Source of the DNA: Punica granatum
Lineage: Eukaryota; Streptophyta; Magnoliopsida; Myrtales; Lythraceae
Direction of reading: 5' to 3'
NCBI RefSeq assembly: GCF_007655135.1
Contig: NC_045134.1
Span: 26,436,568-26,500,567, forward strand
DNA length: 64,000 bases
Shown here: positions 56,186 through 64,000 of the stretch, in pieces
Position numbering within the stretch: the stretch's first letter is position 1
Layout: every line of letters starts with the position of its first letter
Made by a program: the position numbers and the translations under genes
Notes under the pieces: model-generated
What the model saw: the letters and a program-made list of their open reading frames with translations, nothing else
Databases searched by the model: none
Told to the model about the DNA's origin: nothing

Positions 56186-57162
56186 GTTTTATTTTTTTGA
56201 TAAATGTGGGAAATAATAAATTTAAATATGTCGTGCTAAAAATGAAATCAATTATCTTGTGAAATTTTTCTTAAGAGCAATGCTATGTCCTCACGGATTA
56301 TTCCCTAAAGACTTGTGTCGGTGTAGAGTCATTGGCTACGGACTTATACTTCAGAGAATATGGATTCAACGTAATCGTTTCTTTCCACTTTTTCAGCTTT
56401 GACTTTTTTATATGATGATAGGTGGCGATTATGCGCATTGAAATAGCTAAACCTGACCTTTATCATAGAAACTCGCATTTCAAATACAAAGGGATTGCAT
56501 TCATCAATATGTTCTGTAGTAAATTTTTTTGAAAATTTTGAAATTTGTAAATTTCAATCCTTCAAATTAAACATATTATATTTAATTCTTGCCTTTTCAG
56601 TACCCATATCGATATAGGAGATGTCGCTCTTCTAGTATGGAACTACAATCATTACGTTTAACTTCTTAATTTGACATGGTGACTCTTGACGAAAGAGCTT
56701 GTCGAGTGTTCTATTTTATCCGACGGGCCGAGTAGAGTTGGTGTATGTTGTCGTATTTTCTTATGAAATTGATGTTGATATTATTGTTGGAAATTGGAAG
56801 GACATTGTTGTCATTTCATTAGGGGTTCTTTTTTGTTGGATATTTGTGATAAAATAATGCATAATTTCATATTTAAATAAATAGCAATTTCTCAGGGATG
56901 AGGACACCTACCAAGGCCAATGGATCATAAACTGCACATGCAACCCAATCAGCTTTGGAAGGGCAAAATTATTTTTCCTTGATGGAATCAATTTTTTGGC
57001 AAGTAAATGGTACATTAAATAACTTCTCTCTATTCTCTCTCTTTGAATCCATCCTTCTATATCCATCCATAAATAAAACTAAAACTCTTGTTTGAATGAA
57101 CACATGTCAAGTAATAAATTTTTACTTTTTTTCTTATTTTGATTTTTTGATATTAGTTTATA
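56186..57162. other. Intergenic, no gene seen
   Basis: AT-rich; distal promoter of the H+-ATPase gene on the left. No ORF with support, and no transposon ends found. Confidence 0.5.
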
Positions 57163-57170
57163 GTTTCATC

Positions 57171-57726
57171 CATTGTTATCAGAACCGGACCGGACCGGCC
57201 GGTTCGACCGGTCGGACCGGGAATCGGCACCAAGTCCGGTCCGGTTCGCCTAAAAATCGAAATGGCAGCTTTGAATCGCCGGACCCATTGAACCGGCCGG
57301 TTTTAAGCAAAATTTCATTAAACCGGCCGGTTCTATGGGTTTTTATGGGTTTCCTATTTAATGTAAAAATTGGTTGGTTGTGTAAGAATTTGAACTCATG
57401 ACCTCTTACTTTTCATATTAGCATACTACCAACCAAGCCACCACCACTTTTTTGTTCTTTTAACTCTACTTTTAAGTACTTATTAAAATAAAATATTTAT
57501 TTTGAAGTAAGAAATATTAAATATAGATACTTTTTTATACTATTGTTATATTTCTTTAAAATCATCATACTTTTATCTTAATTATCATAATTTTTTTAAT
57601 AATATGAATATTTATTTTATTTTAAATAAACGAGCGGTCCGACCCATCGAACCCCCGGTTGGACCCATAAACCCATGACCCCGTACCCCTTCCGGTTCAT
57701 CATCCGGTCCGGTTCTGATAACACTG
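57171..57726. mobile_element. Non-autonomous hAT element
   Basis: The eight-base duplication GTTTCATC is perfect (57163-57170, 57727-57734). Terminal inverted repeats are CATTGTTATCAGAACCGGAC left and, reverse-complemented, CAGTGTTATCAGAACCGGAC right. Subterminal regions are full of CCGG and ACCGGNCCGG motifs (57185-57310, 57640-57715), while the middle is AT-rich. At 556 bp it encodes no transposase. On the minus strand 57375-57445 resembles tRNA A and B boxes (GGCTTGGTTGGTAGTATGC and GAGGTCATGAGTTCAAATTC). Confidence 0.9.
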
Positions 57727-57734
57727 GTTTCATC

Positions 57735-57742
57735 TAAGGCTC

Positions 57743-57776
<34 letters not shown>

Positions 57777-60332
57777 TACCTAAATATATTTTTTTATTTT
57801 AAGTCACCACCAATTTTCGATAAAATGAAATATTACTTCAACCTATTGACAATCCTAGCTTTGGTTAGCCGTGATCGTGAAATGTTTTAAACGAATTTCA
57901 AAGGCATTTAAAATTAATGAGGTTCTCAATGATGAGTTTTCAATTTAGATTTGTACTTAATAGAAAATATAATAATTATAGTACTTTATATTTATAGGTT
58001 TGTTGTATTATTATAATATTGTACATAATTTCAAACGCTAAAATGCACTCATATATTTTTTACTTTTTATTACTAAATAAAAGAATTCTCACAATTTTAC
58101 ATAAAGATTCCTCGTAATATTTGAATACATCCTAGTATGATATCATATGTCTAAAATGTATCGAGATAAAATATAATATATTGCAGTAAGGACAAACTAT
58201 AATAGTGACATATAAAAAATATGAGATACTTAATATAGAGAAATTAAGTAGAATTATATGCTAATAAATATAGTGGCAATTTTATGTGTAAATACAAATA
58301 GATAAGATATAGTTATATCTACAAAGCATGAATTAAATATTTTAATATTTTATAAAATTAATTATATCTCCATATTTAATATTTCCTATAAATTTTTATA
58401 TTTTTATGTCTTTTTATCATGTTATCTAATTAAGTTTTTCATTTCTTCCTCCACATCTATATGTTTATTAAATTAAGGGAATTTCAAATTTATAGTGTTA
58501 TATCAATTTTAAAATAAGTCACGCAATATTAATTTGTTAATACTTTTATACTTTTCAATATTATTAATATCATTATTTATAGTTCTATCATATGAAAATA
58601 TTGTTGATTGAGATCTTTTTTGAAGATCCGCGACATCGCGCAAGCTTCTTTGCCACTTTATAATTAGAGTTTATACTTTCATGAGTGTAGAAAATATGTG
58701 AAATAATGAAAACTACTGTTCCTTGGTAATAAAAAAATCATTTAATTTATTTTTAAAAGAAAAAGACCTATGATCCAATTGGAAATGATTCTCGGCCACA
58801 TACCTAAGGTCATAAGATTCATTTGTCCCCTAATCTCTGCCATCTCTTCGCCTAAAACCCTATTTGTCTCTCTATTTTTTTGCGATGAAATCACGGGGTG
58901 TTCATAATTTATTAACTCATATTAAATTGTGTTGTAATATGTTAATTAGCCTAGTCACAAGATACTTCCTTCGAATGCATAATATATATATATATATATA
59001 TAATCAACCAACAAGGAGCATTGTTCATTAACCACGCCATGCCCCGTGTTTTATTTGTCCCTGTCTTGTTAACTTACACTTGGATCAATTAGATATAATT
59101 CCAAATTTTAAAATTTAAATGCCGAAGGAAAAAATGAATATTCCTTTTACTTACTCCCCAGATATTTAAATCCAACCTCTTTTCTCTAAATATAATTAAT
59201 CAATGTCACATGCTAGGCACATACACATCCTAAGTTAATTAACATCCTAAATTATATTGTCTAAATCAATCTTAAGATCTAAAATGGAAATAACATAATT
59301 AATCACCTCCTCAATCATTTGAGCATATGCAACCGACATGTGGCCATGGCCACATGGTCATCTTATATTTCCTTAATTAAATTATCTTTTTTCATCAATT
59401 TATCACCTGAGATTCACTGTGAATCACCCAGATGAAAAAGAGAAAATAAAAAATCGAAGACATTTGTCCGTCCCCTTTTTGAGGAAAGGAAATTATTGTA
59501 CCTATAGATTTACTGAAATCCAGATTAGTTTGGAATTCAGCTATGAATGTAATTTTGCCTTCTCCCTATATGTCGATTACATCTATATTCTGTGTCATCG
59601 GCTTAACTCAAAATTCGATGAATCAGAGTATATTCCTCTTAAATATTGAATGATTCCATCAACTTGAAATGTTAATTTGTTAGGTACAATTTTGTCTTTT
59701 CACATTAATCTTCATATATTATACATACATGCCTTTTACTCTAGTGGTATTTGATAAATTAAGTGCTTATTTCATTAAGTTAAAATTTTCTATTTATTTC
59801 ATAAAGTGATTATGTACTTAAAATTTACGTAGTTTAGATTATCATATCTCATATTTCTCTATTTTTTTCCATTCAGTTTCCCTCATAACTAACTTGTGAC
59901 TAATTTTTAAGCACTTATTTAATTAAGTTAAAACAAATACACCCCAAGTTAAGTTTAGTTAACTTATTAATCCCATGGACTGATCAATTTAATTTACATG
60001 ACATTAATAATATTAATTTGATAATCAAATATAAAATATTTGATATCAGATGAACAGCTCAAAGATCAATAATGGAGGGATCGCAGAGCAAGCTGTATCA
60101 AAAAAATACAGATATACTTTTCAAGGATTTTCTCTTATATAATATAAGTTGAGAAAATTTTCAAAGATTTGTTCGTGTCTGGTGACCGGCTTATCAACAA
60201 CCACGGGTCTCAACTTTTCGAGTTATAAAAAGGAAAATCAAATTGAAAAATTCAAAGAAGTAATTAACTATTTGATAATTATTAAGTTCTAATTGAGAGT
60301 TTAATGAACGTGTAAGACATCTTTACATGAGT
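57735..60332. other. Very AT-rich gene-free region
   Basis: It contains (TA)n runs at 57743-57769 and 58981-59002 and no ORF with family resemblance. The frame at 59419-59649 has no recognisable motif. Confidence 0.5.
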
Positions 60333-60341
60333 ACTCGCACG

Positions 60342-60522
60342 AGAAAATTTTAGATGATCCTACCTCAAATGACGTAGTGAGGAAAAACCAATAAGAATTC
60401 TTTAATGAAGAGTAATTATGGCAATTATTTAAGTGATTAGTACTAACTTCCTAATTTTATGCATTTCGATTGATGTTTCCTCATGGCACGTGACGAAATA
60501 TGGTAACCCAATAACTTTTCGT
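60342..60522. mobile_element. Second copy of the 181-bp MITE
   Basis: Same length and layout as 10035-10215: it begins AGAAAATTTTAGATGATCCT and contains AGTGATTAGTACT and a CATGGCACGTGACG-type right part. Flanks ACTCGCACG (60333-60341) and GATCGCACG (60523-60531) agree at seven of nine bases, consistent with an old nine-base duplication. Confidence 0.65.
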
Positions 60523-61235
60523 GATCGCACGGGCTAAACTATTATTTTACGGTATAATCAACATAAGAGTCAAAGTAAGAAAACATTAGCAAACACGTTA
60601 GAAGAATTTTTCATGCCAAATATGTTTAGAGGGCAATTTTCTTCAACTTACTTAACAAAGATACACCTAATATGCAGCCCATAAAATCCAATAATGGTGC
60701 GATAAGGACAATATAATATATATTTTTTAAATTGCATCTTCTTCTTTATTCGAAAAAGAAGAAGAAGAAGAAGTTGCGTCTTCTTCAGGGGTTGCAAGTG
60801 GTATTCTTTACTCATCAAAAAAAAAAAGGTGGTATTCTTTTGCTCAAAGATTGTACGTGAAGACCAATAAAATGAAAATTATATATTCAAATAAAGAGAA
60901 TTATGGGTCACCACTCAGTTACCCAGAATTAAACTTGGATATTTATTTTCTATTTTAATCGATCCCCATCCATGGACAATGACAAACATTGATTTTTATA
61001 TATAAATATAAACTATGCTTTTCAGTGCATATTTTTTATTTTTTCAGACTATATATAACTAATTTGAGCCTTTAGATTTCCACAACCTAATATGCACTGT
61101 CAATTTTAATGAGTTTTAAAATTTCGAAAACATCCATACAAAATCATAATCTAATCTCTTTGTTTTATAAAATGTGATTTGTTGTCTACAATTCTTTTCA
61201 TCAACTTTCAATCCATCACAAATCGGGAGAGCTTC

Positions 61236-61335
61236 GTGCCGTGGAGAGAACAATGAGACGGTAGACCTTGGCCATCTCATGGCCTTTGACCCCACCCACC
61301 AATTCTCTTCTCTACCGTCTTCAAGGCTCGGCAAT
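61236..61335 (+). pseudogene. Possible RRS1-type ribosome-biogenesis gene fragment
   Basis: The frame ENNETVDLGHLMAFDPTHQF, followed by SSLPSSR, resembles the N-terminal VDLGNLMAFDP...PSSREEL region of plant RRS1-like nucleolar assembly factors. After SSR the similarity ends and the frame stops 40 codons later at 61367. No ATG close to the expected start fits and no further exons are visible. The call rests on about 25 residues, so it is tentative. Confidence 0.45.
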
Positions 61336-61371
61336 CTGATCTTCCTCTATGTCCTTGCCAACCTCAGTTGA

Positions 61372-64000
61372 TATATTTGCTTTGCTGTTGCAAAAAAATT
61401 ATTTTTACTTCACTCAGTTCACTGTCTACAGTGTTCAGTCAAGGGCCAATAATATGAATTATGTATGTATGGACAAAATAAGGCAAATCAGTTTACTTAA
61501 AGGCTTTTGCTTTCCATCTTGAGCTCACACAAACATTATTAAAAAGCTCATATTGTATTGGGAAGAAGCATGAGTTCATGTATGGTGAGCTCGTACAAAA
61601 ACCCACTGAGTTGATAGCAAATAGACATATCGGAGCTCGAAACCAAATTTGCCGCCATGTTATAATTGAATACATGCATTGAATCGAGCAACATTTTTAA
61701 TTAGAATTTCCATCTCTGGCTACCATTCCAACCCCGATCATAAAAACGCAGCCTTGAGTGTGAAAGAGATGATTTTGAGAGCAAATTACGCAGCCGATTC
61801 GACGAGTGGTTTATGGTCGATGACGTGGCACTTCCTCGTCAGTCCATGTGTTAGAGCTAATTTGTAACATTATTAATGATTTTTGAGATGAAAATAGAAA
61901 AGTAAATAATGAAAATACTTTAAAAAATATTATATAAAATGGACGGTCCATATTAAATGAGGAAGAATATAAGGGCTCATATTGGTTTTATACAGTGATA
62001 AAAAATCAAAGTTATGCACAGTAGAATTTGGGAAATATAAATTCCACCAAAGAAGAGCTCTTCTTTCCTTGAGAACTTTTAAATAGGCCCATAATTTGAT
62101 ATGGTTCTATTTTCGACTTTTCTTTATAACTCCTTTCAAGATATTACTACCTTAGATTCAAGAAGAAGTTTTGTCACTTTCAGGGTCACACGGTGGAAAG
62201 TTAGTTGGAATAATTATTATAAGGAACGAAAGTTTTGTAGTTTCGGCACGTCAATGACGCATAAATCGGCACCGATTTCGTCTCCGTATGGATGTAAATG
62301 AGGTTGTTAATAAATAAGAATTATGTGATAAAGCATGAACTTCCCTATCAGTACAAAATCTTGATCAAATAGAAACATTTTAAATATTAAAGCGTGTTTC
62401 ATAAATGAACTTTAACCCCTTTTTGTGACTGATTAATAAAAAAAAAAGATATGGTTGTTGCTTATTTTTTATTAAAGAAACCTATATTATTGATTCAGCT
62501 TTTAACTCATTTATTTACATGTTTATTCGTTATAATAATCTCGATGAAAGGGGAATTTGATATGATTAACAATAATTTATATGGTTGTGTCCGGTATTCA
62601 TTTATCGTCCTAATTTTCTGAGAGTAATGCATAAGAGGTTTTAAAACATTGGATAGACACCACATAAATTGGTTTCATTACCAAACAGATTTCCCCCATT
62701 GGAACGAGATTGGCATATTTGAATTTTATCCCACATATCGTGAGGATAACTCATGTGCAAAATATCAGATCACTGAGTGGTTGGTGCATTTACTTGTGTG
62801 GTATTACTTTCTAACTGGTGATGGTGATATCAGCATATTCTTCTCTTAGACGGTACGATTGGGATTGCATAGCCTTGCTTCTAGTTTTCTTAATTTCTTC
62901 GAGTTGTTTTACTTAGGTCTAGGCTTTGGCCCCGCTTTCATACCAAAAATACACACGCATACACAACAAGACATTAATTCCCATCACATGAAAGACGAAA
63001 CCCTAATTTTTGGAAGAACGTCCTAATTCGGGTCATATGATCCAGGGAATCTTTTTGTATGGATGTCCCAAACAATTGCATGTGGGTATGAACATTTGGT
63101 GAATTGCATGCAATGTGCTTGCAAGAGCCTTTTGTCCCACTCATAGGGCATTATATGTTTGGCATCTCTCATCCCAATTTGAAACTTTATCGGGCATCTA
63201 AACTGCCCATTAAAAAAAAAACACAACAAGTTAAACATAATGGTAAGAGCCAAACAATATAAATTTCATAAATTAAGCAATTAATTTGATATATTTATAT
63301 TTTTTTGCCAAATGGAAGTAAGATAGGAAAACGACCAAATTTTCTTTTTGTAACAGTTCACATGAGATATGTCCCCTTCTATAAGCAAAGAGGTACCAAT
63401 CCGTACTATTCCGTAGCACCTCACACTTTATCATAATCCTTCAAATAATTTCTCGGAAAGGGGCAAAAATTTATGCGATGCTAAGGGCATCCCAGTGGTT
63501 GCTGATTGGGACTCGAGTTGGACCTAATCGATATTTTCGGCATACTTTCTCATGGTTCACACATAAATGGAATACACCGATGATATTTTCATTATTTCAG
63601 TCATCCAGCATGTAGACCATATTATACACGATTCCTTCTTACTAAGGGTAATTGGTTCCAAGTACCCTGTTTTTTTCACAATACCCGGACCATATCCTAT
63701 AAGGGACATGTTTCGAGATTTTGAAACCGAACTCTACCCCGTTGAATTCCGAAACTGAAACATGTGTTATACCACAGGTTCCGGATACCCTGTTGAAACA
63801 TGTAAATACTTACGAGTTCCCCCACCGACCCAGTGACACGCCTCTCAAAAAGCGATCAGAAAGTGAAGCCCTTACTTCCAATCCAAGCCAGCGAAGCCAC
63901 CCCTACATTTAAGGACACAGCAGTTCTCGATGCAAATACAAGATAATATCTGGAGCAATCCTTACATCCAAAGTTAATAAAACTGAAAACGTGTTTAGCC
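61372..64000. other. AT-rich region without supported genes
   Basis: Frames at 62649-62849, 63023-63253 and 63567-63912 have no recognisable motifs, start context or exon partners. No transposon ends or RNA genes were seen. The sequence becomes less AT-rich after about 63700, which might herald a gene beyond the window. Confidence 0.4.

Noticed and set aside
57375..57445. tRNA gene inside the hAT element
   Set aside because: A-box and B-box-like sequences are present, but no cloverleaf with acceptor stem and anticodon loop can be drawn.

Overview
This is nuclear DNA of a flowering plant, probably a eudicot; species not determined. The evidence is AT-rich spacers, GT-AG split genes, plant-specific families (HD-Zip I, NPF transporters, a P-type H+-ATPase with the plant C-terminal tail) and many plant-type transposons. 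Real genes occupy roughly a fifth of the window. Coordinates were read by eye, so exon ends rest on reading frame, splice signals and family knowledge.

Layout. 1-353: last exon of an HD-Zip I gene. 354-8526: gene-free, with SINEs, a poly(A) retroposon with a 14-bp target duplication, and MITEs. 8527-14321: two related short-chain dehydrogenases on the minus strand, one intact and one with two nonsense codons, separated by a dead FCP1/CPL4-like phosphatase pseudogene. 14.7-47.4 kb: a decaying tandem segmental array whose gene is an NPF2-type transporter. Copies A (20736-23745) and B (29464-31840) are intact (583 aa each), C (34195-34326) and D (43522-43848) are remnants, and a more distant complete member (622 aa) lies at 47959-50194. 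50526-55750: a complete 21-exon plasma-membrane H+-ATPase (956 aa, AHA11-like) on the minus strand, converging on the last NPF gene. 55.9-64 kb: AT-rich, with two small DNA transposons and one possible gene fragment.

Because the array units are near copies, insertions present in one and absent from another can be delimited to the base. These are an LTR element carrying a nested gene-capturing hAT transposon (unit A), a LINE remnant and a TRIM (A), two SINEs (B), a probable mitochondrial tRNA-Gln fragment (C), a Helitron and a Mutator-type MITE (D), and a 42-bp inversion.

Functionally, the NPF proteins should be proton-coupled uptake carriers and the neighbouring H+-ATPase makes the proton gradient such carriers use. 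That adjacency is suggestive but probably incidental. I found no wholly new system. The most unusual items are the hAT element that captured part of an HscB co-chaperone gene, the conversion-like mosaic divergence between NPF copies A and B, and three GC-AG introns in the H+-ATPase gene.
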